Source: a bacterium (GTDB lineage Bacteria > Patescibacteriota > Minisyncoccia > UBA6257 > 2-01-FULL-56-20). From it: a DNA stretch of 21,749 nt. Location of the stretch: NCBI GenBank assembly GCA_021780545.1, contig JAJXYP010000084.1:1-21749 (forward strand). Reading direction: 5' to 3'. Position numbers and translations under genes: made by a program. Below the pieces are notes generated by a model. It worked only from the letters and a program-made list of their open reading frames with translations, had not been told where the DNA came from and did not search any database. Every line of letters starts with the position of its first letter. The first letter of the stretch is position 1. This document shows, in pieces, positions 8,119-15,437 of this stretch.

Positions 8119-9270
8119 ATGGAGCGAGGGACGAAAGCGATGGCTGAATGGGTGGCGGCAGCCGCAGCCGTTTTTTATCTTGCCGCCGCAGGGTCTCCCG
8201 GAGTGGCGCAGGCGCAGTATACGGCAACAACCACCGTCCGCATCAGCGTCTGCGGCGACGGCATCGTCGAGTATCCGGAGGTATGCGATGACGGGGTGAA
8301 TAGCGGGGCTTACGCGACGTCATCGGCGAATCGCCACTGCGCGCCGGGCTGCATGTCCTGGGGGCCGTACTGCGGCGACGGCATTTTGCAGACGGCGTAC
8401 GGAGAGCAGTGCGATGACGGCGCGCTGAACGGCACGCCGGGCGACGGGTGTTCGGCGACGTGCCAAATCGAATCCCTCGCGCCTCTTCCGGGGCCCGGAC
8501 CGATGCCTGCCGCGGGCGGTGGACCATATTCACCCGGCAGTCCGACGCCCCCGAATCCGACGCAGGTCATTCTCGAAGGAGAAGCGTATCCAGGCGCGAG
8601 CGTGAATATTTTATATGATGGTGCAACGCTCGGCGTCGTGCAGGCTGATACGAGCGGCAATTTCTATTTTTCGACGACCAATGTGTCGCCCGGCGTTGCC
8701 ACGTTCGGCATCTGGGCGCAGGATGCCAGCGGGCTGAAGTCGGTGGCGCTTACCAGCACGTTCACGATCACGGCGAATGATGTCACGCGGATCACCGGAG
8801 AGCTTCTCCCGCCGACGATTACGCTGAGCTCCCGCCAGGTTGCGCCCGGAAGCATCCTTACTTTGTCCGGCCAGTCCGTTCCGTCGGTTACGGTGGAGGC
8901 CCACTTTCATTCGTCGAGCACCGTCACGGTGACAACGAGCACCGACTCGAACGGATTCTGGCGCATAAACTTCGATACAGCGCCGCTCGCGGCGAACGCC
9001 ATTCATACGGTGAACACCGATTTCGTCACCACACAGAACGGCGCGACAGCTCGCAGCACGCTCAGCGAATCCGTATCGTTTTTCCTCGGGACAAAGAACA
9101 TCGGCAACCGCTTTAAGGCCGACCTGAACGGCGACGGCAGGGTGAACCTCGCCGACTTTTCGATCCTCCTCTATTACTGGGGAACCAGCAATCCGATTGC
9201 CGACCTGAACGGCGACGGCATAGTGGATATCCAGGATTTAAGCATTCTGCTTTATTACTGGACCGGATAG
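8119..9270 (+). CDS. Secreted protein: Cys-rich repeats, Ig-like domains and C-terminal dockerin
   Basis: The signal peptide is residues about 1-32 (hydrophobic core WVAAAAAVFYLAAAG, then AQAQ). Two Cys-rich repeats of the CGDGIxxxxExCDDG...GDGCSxxC type follow at about 45-78 and 85-115, as in the DUF4215/myxococcus Cys-rich family. A Pro/Gly linker leads to two Ig-like domains (about 138-225 and 232-320). Residues 335-383 hold two F-hand repeats of a type I dockerin (DLNGDGRVNLAD and DLNGDGIVDIQD, each followed by SILLYYW), with the expected Asp/Asn/Asp calcium ligands. Dockerins bind cohesins, and the next gene encodes a cohesin. The ATG at 8140 is an alternative start. No -10 is seen upstream, so it may be read through from 7112 (gap 29 bases). 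Confidence 0.88.
   Translation: MERGTKAMAEWVAAAAAVFYLAAAGSPGVAQAQYTATTTVRISVCGDGIVEYPEVCDDGVNSGAYATSSANRHCAPGCMSWGPYCGDGILQTAYGEQCDDGALNGTPGDGCSATCQIESLAPLPGPGPMPAAGGGPYSPGSPTPPNPTQVILEGEAYPGASVNILYDGATLGVVQADTSGNFYFSTTNVSPGVATFGIWAQDASGLKSVALTSTFTITANDVTRITGELLPPTITLSSRQVAPGSILTLSGQSVPSVTVEAHFHSSSTVTVTTSTDSNGFWRINFDTAPLAANAIHTVNTDFVTTQNGATARSTLSESVSFFLGTKNIGNRFKADLNGDGRVNLADFSILLYYWGTSNPIADLNGDGIVDIQDLSILLYYWTG
9118..9220 (+). repeat. Duplicated dockerin half-repeat at DNA level
   Basis: The first 22 bases of each F-hand repeat (9118-9139 and 9199-9220) are identical, with an 81-base period. This shows that the two dockerin halves arose by a fairly recent duplication or are kept alike. It is coding, not a CRISPR unit. 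Confidence 0.85.
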
Positions 9271-9273
9271 GCG

Positions 9274-9282
9274 TGGTATACT
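9274..9282 (+). promoter_or_regulatory. Extended -10 (TGG-TATACT) for the cohesin gene
   Basis: TGG-TATACT begins just after the dockerin stop codon. It would start a message with a leader of about 14 bases ahead of the ATG at 9303. The GTG at 9273 overlaps this promoter and is therefore unlikely to be the start. Confidence 0.5.
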
Positions 9283-9302
9283 GGAAGTATCGTACGAATT
9301 TC

Positions 9303-10271
9303 ATGAATCGGTCCATCATTGTCGCCGTCATCGCTGCCGCGGCTATCATCGGGGGGGTTGCCCCTGTCGTATCTCGCGCCGCCGAGCTATACCTTGATCC
9401 TGCATCCGGGAAATACGCGCCCGGCGTTGCGTTCCCGGTCGTCGTCCGTGTCAACACGCAGAATCAGTGCATCAACGCCGCCGAAGTCGAAATCGCATAC
9501 CCTAAAGGAATCATTGAACCAGTCGCGGCAAGCGATGGAGATTCGATTTTCTCCATCTGGGTCAAGGAGCCGACCATTTACGCCGATTATGGTTTAGTGT
9601 CGTTTGTCGGTGGTTTGCCGGGTGGTTATTGCGGTCGGATTGCCGGCGATCCTTCGCTCAGCAACAGATTAGCGACCATCTATTTCGCGTTTTCCACATC
9701 GACTGTTCCGGCGTCATCGACGCCGCCTCGGACGGCGGCAATCACGTTCATGTCCGGAACCCGCGTGACGCTGAATGACGGCGCGGGAACGATCGCGCCG
9801 CTCGCGCTCGCGAACGCGAGCTTCACGGAAATCACCGCGGGCCATTACGCGCAGATCAATTCCTGGCAGGCGGCGATTCAAAACGATACGACGCCACCCG
9901 AACCTTTCACGGTACAGGTATACCGTGACCCATCGCTCTTTAACGGACAGTGGTTCGCCGTCTTTTCGACGGTCGACAAACAGACCGGCATCGATCATTA
10001 TGAAGTAGCCGAGGTATCTTCGTCGACCGCGAATGAACCGCAGAACGAGTGGGATTGGAAGCGCGCAATCAGTCCCTACCTGATTCAAGATCAGTCGATG
10101 AAGAGCGTTATCGCCGTGCGCGCAATTGATGCAGCCGGCAACATTCGCTTCGAGGAATGGACGCCGACGTCCACCCCCGCGACTGCGCCGGTCAACCCGA
10201 TTTTCCCGCTCATCGCGATCATCGGGGTCGTCGGATTCGTCATCCTGCAGATCATTATGCGGTTACTGTAA
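9303..10271 (+). CDS. Membrane-anchored cohesin-domain protein
   Basis: The protein has 322 residues from the ATG at 9303. This start is preferred over the GTG at 9273 because it gives a clean signal peptide (MNRSIIV...VVSRA, cut near 26) and a promoter lies between the two. Residues 28-175 match the cohesin pattern: a VRVNTQNQCINAAEVEIAYP strand pair, then DGDSIFSIW, VSFVGGLPG and a hydrophobic ATIYFAF strand. Cys56 and Cys110 could form a disulphide. An FN3-like domain spans about 197-285 (DTTPPEPFTV, AVRAIDAAGNI). One transmembrane helix (about 300-320) ends the protein, leaving the cohesin outside the cell. The dockerin protein is encoded immediately upstream, so this protein probably tethers it. 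Cohesin identity is by eye but the motif set is good. Confidence 0.82.
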   Translation: MNRSIIVAVIAAAAIIGGVAPVVSRAAELYLDPASGKYAPGVAFPVVVRVNTQNQCINAAEVEIAYPKGIIEPVAASDGDSIFSIWVKEPTIYADYGLVSFVGGLPGGYCGRIAGDPSLSNRLATIYFAFSTSTVPASSTPPRTAAITFMSGTRVTLNDGAGTIAPLALANASFTEITAGHYAQINSWQAAIQNDTTPPEPFTVQVYRDPSLFNGQWFAVFSTVDKQTGIDHYEVAEVSSSTANEPQNEWDWKRAISPYLIQDQSMKSVIAVRAIDAAGNIRFEEWTPTSTPATAPVNPIFPLIAIIGVVGFVILQIIMRLL

Positions 10272-10329
10272 CAGCAGTTTTGCCATTCGGCGCAACCCGC
10301 GCCCCCGGCCGCCGGGGCGATTTTAGACC

Positions 10330-11601
10330 ATGTTCAATATTCCTCTTTTCATTAAAACCTGGATTCCAACCGAAGACCTGAAGCGTTTGCTGCTGGCTCG
10401 GGGATTACGGAGCCTGACGCAGGGATATATCTTCGTCGTGTTCGCTATCTATCTGAGCCAGATTGGTTTTCCCGCCTGGCTTATCGGTATCACGCTTGCT
10501 ATCGGTAGCGCGGCGAGCGCCATTCTGACGCTTGCTACCGGCATCCTGAGCGACCGGATCGGCAGGAAGCCTTTTTTGCTCGCGTACAGCGTCCTTCTCG
10601 CGGTGTCCGGCGCGGTATTCGGCATGACTTCTGCTCCCGTCGTTTTAATCCTCGTGAGCGCGATGGGTGGCATTGGTCGGAGTGGCGGCGCGGGCGGGCA
10701 GGCGGGGCCTTTCGCGCCGGCCGAAACGGCATTGCTTTCCGATAAGACGACTATTGCGACGCGGACAAGAGTTTTTGCCGCGAACAACATGTTTGGGACG
10801 CTCATGCAAGCGGTTGGCGCGGCTTTTGCCGGTGCGCCGGAACTCATGGGGCGGCTGTTCGGACTTCCAGTAATCGATGCCTACCGACTCATTTTCTGGG
10901 GTGTCGCGATTATCGGAGCTGTGACGTTCGTGATTTTGCTGCCCGTGACGGACACGGTGAACCGCGGCCGTGCGGATGATCGCTCGTCTGTCGCCGCTGC
11001 CGCTGCGCGCGCCGAGCGTTCCCGCGACAGTGTTTCCCGGATTTGGAAATTTTCCATTGCGGGGTTTATCAATGGATTCGGACTTGGATTCGTGACTGGC
11101 ATTCTTTCCTACTGGCTTTATATCCGGTTCCGGGTTTCGCCGGAGTCGATCGGGTTGGTCATTAGCGCAAGTTTAATTCTTGCTTCGATTTTTTCCCTGT
11201 GGATGGTACGCCTGGCGGAACAATTCGGACATGTTGAGGTGATTACGGCGTCGCGGCTTTTCGGCGCCGTTTGTACCGTCCTGCTCGGCCTTTCTCCGAT
11301 ATATCCGGTCGCCGCGATTTTCGTTATCCTCCGGGCGGCGGGTGCCATGTCCGCGATGCCGGTGCGGCAATCCTACTCGATGGGCGTAATCGATCCATCA
11401 TTGCGGGGTGCCGCGTCTGGTGTTTCGGGCGTCGCCCGGCGCATCCCCGCGGCGGTTTCGCCCGCTATTTCAGGGTATTGGCTTGGCGCGGGCGATCTCG
11501 AGCTGCCTTTTTTCGCCGCCGCGGCTTTTATGGTAATCAATGCGGGGCTCTATTTTTTCTGGTTCCGGAACATAAAGCCCCGGGACGTTCCGGCGGAATA
11601 A
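10330..11601 (+). CDS. MFS transporter
   Basis: This is a 423-residue polytopic protein with about 12 hydrophobic segments. Motif A of the major facilitator superfamily is GILSDRIGRKP at 71-81, between helices 2 and 3. A charged central loop (about 215-240, rich in Ala/Arg/Asp) separates the two six-helix halves, and the C-terminal half carries a weaker motif-A-like loop (WMVRLAEQFGH). It is an integral cytoplasmic-membrane secondary transporter, in the drug/metabolite efflux-like group by length and motif. The substrate cannot be told from sequence. No consensus -10 is visible ahead of the ATG, only GATTTT about 6 bases away. The upstream gap is a GC-rich run. Confidence 0.88.
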   Translation: MFNIPLFIKTWIPTEDLKRLLLARGLRSLTQGYIFVVFAIYLSQIGFPAWLIGITLAIGSAASAILTLATGILSDRIGRKPFLLAYSVLLAVSGAVFGMTSAPVVLILVSAMGGIGRSGGAGGQAGPFAPAETALLSDKTTIATRTRVFAANNMFGTLMQAVGAAFAGAPELMGRLFGLPVIDAYRLIFWGVAIIGAVTFVILLPVTDTVNRGRADDRSSVAAAAARAERSRDSVSRIWKFSIAGFINGFGLGFVTGILSYWLYIRFRVSPESIGLVISASLILASIFSLWMVRLAEQFGHVEVITASRLFGAVCTVLLGLSPIYPVAAIFVILRAAGAMSAMPVRQSYSMGVIDPSLRGAASGVSGVARRIPAAVSPAISGYWLGAGDLELPFFAAAAFMVINAGLYFFWFRNIKPRDVPAE

Positions 11602-11665
11602 GGAGCGACGGAGAGAAAAGCAGAACAGTTCCCCGCGTATTCGCGCCGACGCGCCCGCCGCCAAT

Positions 11666-11694
11666 TTGCACTTGCCCGCTTGATGGACGATAAT
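11666..11694 (+). promoter_or_regulatory. Sigma70-type promoter TTGCAC-17-GATAAT for thioredoxin
   Basis: TTGCAC (11666-11671) and GATAAT (11689-11694) are 17 bases apart. The expected transcription start, 7 bases downstream, is the A of the ATG at 11701, so a leaderless message is predicted. This decides the start against the in-frame upstream codon at 11680, which lies within the promoter. Confidence 0.65.
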
Positions 11695-11700
11695 ACTTTC

Positions 11701-12036
11701 ATGAGCAACATAATCCATGTGACAGGAGAGACATTCGATAAGGAGGTATTGCAGTCGAAGTTGCCGGTTTTGGTCGATTTTTGGGCTGCTTGGTGCGGCC
11801 CGTGCCGCATGATGGAGCCGGTGCTCGAAGACCTGGCCCGCGAATTCGACGGTAAGCTGGTGATTGCGAAAGCCGACATCGAAGATTCTTCGAATCGCGC
11901 GCTTGCGATGAAATACGAAATACGTTCAATTCCGAATCTCAAGCTGTTTTCGTCGGGCTCTGTCGGGCAGGAATTCATCGGTTACCGCGATAAGAACACG
12001 TTTACCCGGGAGTTGAAGGCCGCGCTTGAAAAATAG
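11701..12036 (+). CDS. trxA: Thioredoxin
   Basis: The protein has 111 residues, the usual thioredoxin length. The active site WCGPC is at 31-35, preceded by PVLVDFWAA (beta strand and helix start). The buried Asp is in VDFWA. The cis-Pro loop is SIPNLKLF, and the C-terminal strand/helix is FIGYRDKNTFTRELKAAL. It acts as a cytoplasmic thiol-disulphide reductant, recycled by thioredoxin reductase (not in this window). Its position among disulphide-containing surface proteins is suggestive, but no signal peptide is present, so a direct role in their folding is not supported. Confidence 0.93.
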   Translation: MSNIIHVTGETFDKEVLQSKLPVLVDFWAAWCGPCRMMEPVLEDLAREFDGKLVIAKADIEDSSNRALAMKYEIRSIPNLKLFSSGSVGQEFIGYRDKNTFTRELKAALEK

Positions 12037-12115
12037 CATCGCCGCGGCACGGACGGCCGTAGCGGCGTCCGCGAGGAAGCGGCTGATCGACGGCCGGAGC
12101 GCGGGATATCAAACC

Positions 12116-12124
12116 TGCTATAAT
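12116..12124 (+). promoter_or_regulatory. Extended -10 (TGC-TATAAT), leaderless
   Basis: A perfect TATAAT with upstream TGC ends exactly 7 bases before the ATG at 12131, which would make the A of ATG the transcription start. No -35 is seen. A GC-rich hairpin with one bulge (about 12051-12071) lies upstream. Confidence 0.65.
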
Positions 12125-12130
12125 TAATCC

Positions 12131-12730
12131 ATGGTGATTTCCAGGACCAAAGTCATAGTGGGCGTGGCGGTGGTCGTGCTCGTAATTATTGTTGTGGCAT
12201 GGGCGGCATACCGGCTGGGTGGGCAACCGGGCGTGGCGCCGGCGGCGGGCAATGCGACATCGACGGCCGCCGGCGCGGCAACAAGCACGCCAACGAGCAC
12301 GTCGGCTGGCGGCCGGACGGGCAGCTCCGTGCCGACGCCGACGGGTTCCGGCAGCCGGACCGGCACGGCTCCTGTGCGGTACGGGAAATATACGCGGATC
12401 ACGATGATATCACCGACGTCGAACGCCGTGTGGTCCATCGGGCAGCAACATACTATCCAGTGGAATCAGCCTGGCGGCGTAACGGGGCAGCTTTCGTTGG
12501 TCAATGCGTCTGACGGAACCATCGCGGGCTGGATTCAGCAGAATATCGCTCCGACGCAGACCTATTTTGTCTGGGACGCGCGCAGTGTCTATGTGAGCAG
12601 TATCAGTTCGGCCGGACGGGACGTCGTACCCGGGGAATACCTCGTCAAACTGACATATGACGCGCCGGACGTTTCGAGCGCGGTGAGCGCTCCGTTCTGG
12701 ATCACGGCCGCCACGACGACGGCGAATTAA
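12131..12730 (+). CDS. Small membrane-anchored protein with KNH/Kre9-like beta domain
   Basis: The 199-residue protein starts with a basic N-terminus and a transmembrane segment (about 8-27). A low-complexity Ala/Gly/Ser/Thr linker covers about 30-85. The C-terminal domain (about 92-199) has the pattern ITMISPTSNAVWSIGQQHTI, then IQW, WIQQNI, and VVPGEYLVKL. This resembles the Ser/Thr-rich Kre9/KNH beta domain found in many bacterial surface proteins. The linker probably spans the cell wall. No catalytic residues are apparent and the role is unknown. The leaderless promoter fixes the start at 12131. Confidence 0.75.
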   Translation: MVISRTKVIVGVAVVVLVIIVVAWAAYRLGGQPGVAPAAGNATSTAAGAATSTPTSTSAGGRTGSSVPTPTGSGSRTGTAPVRYGKYTRITMISPTSNAVWSIGQQHTIQWNQPGGVTGQLSLVNASDGTIAGWIQQNIAPTQTYFVWDARSVYVSSISSAGRDVVPGEYLVKLTYDAPDVSSAVSAPFWITAATTTAN

Positions 12731-12847
12731 CGCGAAAAGGTCGCATTATTCCGAACTCATATCTTATGAGGGGGCTTCCCACCTCCTGAACAGTTTTGAT
12801 ACGGCAAAGAGGGTTGAAAAAATCAAAATAACCATATCAGAAAAGAA

Positions 12848-12867
12848 GACCACCCCGGAGGGTGGTC
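12848..12867 (-). terminator. Intrinsic terminator for the interrupted helical-protein gene
   Basis: On the minus strand GACCACCC and GGGTGGTC form an 8-bp perfect stem with a TCCG tetraloop, followed by TTCTTTTCTG. It lies 30 bases past the stop at 12898 and is oriented for that gene, which supports the gene being real. Confidence 0.75.
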
Positions 12868-12897
12868 GAATAGTTGGGTGGCTGGCGGGCCGGCCGC

Positions 12898-13284
12898 TCA
12901 TGCCGGGCCGTCGAGTTCCTGGCGGATTTTGCGGATCAACTCCTGGGCTTGCGCGTGCAGCCATTCGTTTCGGACATCGATTTCCTTAAGGGTCTTGCCC
13001 TCGAGGAGATGCCGCAGATCGCAGCATCTTCGTATCGCTTCAGCGAATTTCTTGGCCTCTTTCAGTCGTTCGTCGCGGCTTGTTTTGATCGTTTGCTGAA
13101 ATTTCGCGGCGAACTCCCGATTATCGTCGGCGACGCAGCGATCCGGATCGGGAATGTCAATAAAGCAGAACGCAAGCTCGTATTCCATTTCGAGCACGGT
13201 GAGCCTGGTGTTGATGGCGAAGAGTGCGTTGTTGATGCTGCTCGCCAATTAGATCAAGAGTTCTTTGTCAATTTCATTTTCCAT
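12898..13284 (-). pseudogene. Helical hypothetical protein gene with an in-frame TAA at codon 12
   Basis: On the minus strand AGGAGA (13293-13288) sits 3 bases upstream of an ATG at 13284. The frame reads MENEIDKELLI, then TAA at 13251-13249, then LASSINNALFAINTRL and on to a stop at 12898. Across the stop the peptide reads as one uninterrupted helix, and a single C-to-T change (CAA to TAA) explains the interruption. The remaining 116 residues are charged and helical (TSRDERLKEAKKFAEAIRR, EWLHAQAQELIRKIRQEL). I recognise no family. The TTG at 13248 directly after the TAA could allow re-initiation, so a shortened product is possible. The gene has its own terminator and a structured leader. Alternatives are a sequencing or assembly error, or true decay. 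Confidence 0.65.
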
Positions 13285-13286
13285 GC

Positions 13287-13348
13287 GTCTCCTTTCGCAG
13301 GGCGGGGAGGTCCGACGCGTGGTCGGGCGCCCCCACCTACAAGGAGAC
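13287..13348 (-). promoter_or_regulatory. Structured leader able to sequester the Shine-Dalgarno of the helical-protein gene
   Basis: On the minus strand GTCTCCTT (13348-13341) is perfectly complementary to AAGGAGAC (13294-13287), which contains the ribosome site of the ATG at 13284. The 46 bases between them hold a CCGAC/GTCGG hairpin and a G-rich/C-rich pair. The layout would hide the ribosome site in the folded state. I do not recognise a known riboswitch class. Confidence 0.4.
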
Positions 13349-13571
13349 CGGTATTGAACCCCTCAGAAATCTGGCTGAACGATACGATAAATTGCGGAAT
13401 CCCGCAATATGTTGACTATCAGATTGATATAACGTGTCTCAATAAATCGAGCACTCCTCCACTACTGTTCACCTCAGCCCGCGACTCCCGAGTCACAGGA
13501 GAGGGGAAAATATATCTTGACGACAAGGCAGGACTCCCTAAACTGAGATAGTAACCGAAAAATCAAGCATT
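13349..13571. other. Gene-free stretch between divergent genes
   Basis: No convincing gene is seen. It contains a 7-bp hairpin ATTGCGG/CCGCAAT (13391-13408, loop AATC) and a 5-bp GACTC/GAGTC hairpin (about 13484-13495). A possible plus-strand -10 (TGA-GATAGT, 13544-13552) would give a leader of about 13 bases for the gene at 13572. No tRNA or known RNA was recognised. Confidence 0.4.
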
Positions 13572-14531
13572 ATGAAAAAAACGCTGCTGAGCTTGGGAGC
13601 GCTCGCGGTATTCGTCGGCATTCTGGTGATCATTCGGAAACCGTTGCCAACGGCCCCCATCCCCGGGGCGCCTCAATCGAGTGGCGGCAGCCCCGCCTCG
13701 GCGAGCACATCACCGCAACCCGTTGCCATAACGTGGTCCCCGTTGGATCTTACACAGACCATATTCCCGGGCGCGGGAGTCGTGGCAACAGCAAGCTTCA
13801 GTAGTAATGAGAATCTTTCGGCGGTGGTGATCGACGCCGCGCCATCGCTCGGCGGTGTCGCGGCCGTCAGTCCGGCCAACTTTCCTGCAATCGTTGCCGG
13901 TCAGGCCTACCAACTCACATTGACGCTCACGGCCCCTCCGGTTTTGGCGCAACGGAGCTTTGGCGGAACGATACACATTCGAGATGCGGCGAACACATCC
14001 ACGATTTACAACAAGCCGCTCCCCGTTGCTATCCAGGTTGGCTGGGCGTCCGTTACGAATGCGTCGTCGGGCATAAGCATGGCCCTGCCCCTACTTGGCA
14101 ACACGCCGCCGGCAGTGTTTGATGACGCCGGTTCGGCGAGTTCAGGCACGGGCTTTATGCTGGATATCGCGGCTGTAAACACATCGGAAAATACGGCTTG
14201 TTCCGTCGCTCGCGTTTTCTCCCTCGCCAATCCATCCCGGGATGATTTGCGGACCTGGTTCGAACAAAACGTCGATGATGCCGCCGGAACCCTGCTCGCC
14301 TCGGGCGCATTCCAACCAGAGCAGCTCCCCAACGGCCCCGCCCTCGTTGATGCAGGCCCGATACCATCCAATTACGAGGGAGCTCCGGTAGCCCAGGCGT
14401 ACGAGATGACCTCACCCGGCGGGCCAGTCTACGCGATTACTCAAGCTCAGGATTGTCAGCTGACGGATTTCGGATACGCGCCATCTTCCGTGCCGACGAT
14501 TCTCACGCTCATTCTGGGGTCGGTTCAGTGA
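13572..14531 (+). CDS. Membrane-anchored exported protein of unknown family
   Basis: This 319-residue protein begins MKKTLLSLGALAVFVGILVI, a single N-terminal transmembrane anchor or uncleaved signal. A Pro/Ser/Ala-rich linker follows (about 24-52), then an Ig-like beta region (about 53-155; ITWSPLDLTQTIFPGAG, YQLTLTLTAPP, GTIHIRDAANTS). The rest is a mixed domain (about 160-319) with two cysteines (near 213 and 308). The middle resembles a generic transglutaminase/Ig-type beta sandwich, but I cannot assign a family. An extracellular location is inferred from the anchor. It is probably a monocistronic gene, since the next gene runs the opposite way. Confidence 0.75.
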   Translation: MKKTLLSLGALAVFVGILVIIRKPLPTAPIPGAPQSSGGSPASASTSPQPVAITWSPLDLTQTIFPGAGVVATASFSSNENLSAVVIDAAPSLGGVAAVSPANFPAIVAGQAYQLTLTLTAPPVLAQRSFGGTIHIRDAANTSTIYNKPLPVAIQVGWASVTNASSGISMALPLLGNTPPAVFDDAGSASSGTGFMLDIAAVNTSENTACSVARVFSLANPSRDDLRTWFEQNVDDAAGTLLASGAFQPEQLPNGPALVDAGPIPSNYEGAPVAQAYEMTSPGGPVYAITQAQDCQLTDFGYAPSSVPTILTLILGSVQ

Positions 14532-14677
14532 CAAGCCTGCGGCAGGCCTCCTCGGTAAGAATCCCGGTCGGGATCGCCTCGGTACTCTATAATGTTCACC
14601 GGACCTTCTGAACGGTGCACTCGGCGATTTTAAGATTTTTCTTTTCGAGATATGGGACAAGTATATTTTTTACAAAA

Positions 14678-15196
14678 TCAACCGAGGGACGCGTACAGTA
14701 ATTTAAGTTTTTTAAGACCTCGATGCGCTCGCACAGCAATGGTGTTGTTTGATTGTCCAGTGATAAGGGATATTTCTTTCAGTGATAAATCTTGCACATA
14801 TCGCATGCGCATCACTTTTTGGTATGCCGCTGGGAGGCGTTGAATCAGGAGCAATGCGGCTTTTCCGTCCAAGACATCCAGAAGATGCTCGGAGTGCCTA
14901 TCCTTAGGCTCAAAGCCTTTTTCAAGAAGTAAATCGAGCGAGGTCGTTTTTCGTTTTCGATATTCATCCACAATGAGTTTGTTAAGTATGTGGTAAAGAA
15001 ACGCTTTCATTATGTCTATCTTCCCCCCTCTGACAAGATAGCTCCATGTCTTTGTGAAGGTTCCTTGTACCAAATCCTCGCCCAGCGCATGGTCATTTAG
15101 TTTAAAAAATGCACGTGCGTTAAGCCCCTTCTCGTAGTCGTGATGAGCCACGGTTAATATAGCCTGTCGTTTTGCCTTTTGCTTCGGGTTCATCAT
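14678..15196 (-). CDS. ECF-type RNA polymerase sigma factor
   Basis: The 172-residue protein has just the two domains of ECF sigma factors. Sigma region 2 is at about 25-83 (ARAFFKLNDHALGEDLVQGT with the DLVQ-type core-binding motif, then FLYHILNKLIVDEYRKRK). Sigma region 4 is at about 112-168 (LIQRLPAAYQKVMRMRYVQD, then SLKEISLITGQSNNTIAVRA, a helix-turn-helix). There is no region 1 or 3. It redirects RNA polymerase to a specific promoter set. The same two-part element lies ahead of this gene, the divergent PAS gene and the gene at 16390, indicating autoregulation. No anti-sigma gene is evident; the PAS protein or the small membrane protein could fill that role. The first of two adjacent Met codons fits the promoter spacing. 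The region is more AT-rich than its surroundings. Confidence 0.9.
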   Translation of the reverse strand: MMNPKQKAKRQAILTVAHHDYEKGLNARAFFKLNDHALGEDLVQGTFTKTWSYLVRGGKIDIMKAFLYHILNKLIVDEYRKRKTTSLDLLLEKGFEPKDRHSEHLLDVLDGKAALLLIQRLPAAYQKVMRMRYVQDLSLKEISLITGQSNNTIAVRAHRGLKKLKLLYASLG

Positions 15197-15202
15197 ATAT
15201 AT

Positions 15203-15233
15203 TTAAGCCGAACGCGGTGGTGCTTTATTACAA
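15203..15233 (-). promoter_or_regulatory. Putative ECF promoter of the sigma gene (autoregulation)
   Basis: On the minus strand TTGTAATAA (15233-15225), 14 bases, then CGGCTTAA (15210-15203), 6 bases, then the ATG at 15196. The octamer and both spacings are identical to those ahead of the divergent gene at 15438. Confidence 0.6.
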
Positions 15234-15400
15234 GAACATTACAGTTGCGCCTCATATATTAGGCACGCTCAGCTTTCTAGGCCTGAAATCGTCCCGCATA
15301 TGAAGATGCTTGGTTACCTCAGTATTACAGTCGTCACGCAATAATTAAGGATGGAGGCACTCGAACCTTAAGCATGGCCTTTATATCCCCATATAGCAAA

Positions 15401-15431
15401 TTGCAATAATTTAAGTTCTAAAACGGCTTAA
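15401..15431 (+). promoter_or_regulatory. Putative ECF promoter of the PAS gene
   Basis: TTGCAATAA (15401-15409), 14 bases, CGGCTTAA (15424-15431), 6 bases, then the ATG at 15438. It is the same element as ahead of the sigma gene. The distance to ATG predicts a leaderless message. Confidence 0.6.
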
Positions 15432-15437
15432 CACAGT

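Noticed and set aside
9118..9220. Repeat considered as a CRISPR-like unit
   Set aside because: There are only two copies, both in frame inside the dockerin. No array, leader or cas gene occurs in the window.
12874..13551. A 225-residue open frame on the plus strand
   Set aside because: It overlaps the minus-strand helical gene, which has a ribosome site, a terminator and better protein character. The plus-strand translation is Arg/Pro-rich and runs through the hairpin leader.
14588..14593. Perfect TATAAT on the plus strand between convergent genes, possible antisense promoter to the sigma gene
   Set aside because: There is no TGN or -35, the surrounding bases are low in information, and no downstream RNA structure or terminator was found to support a transcript.
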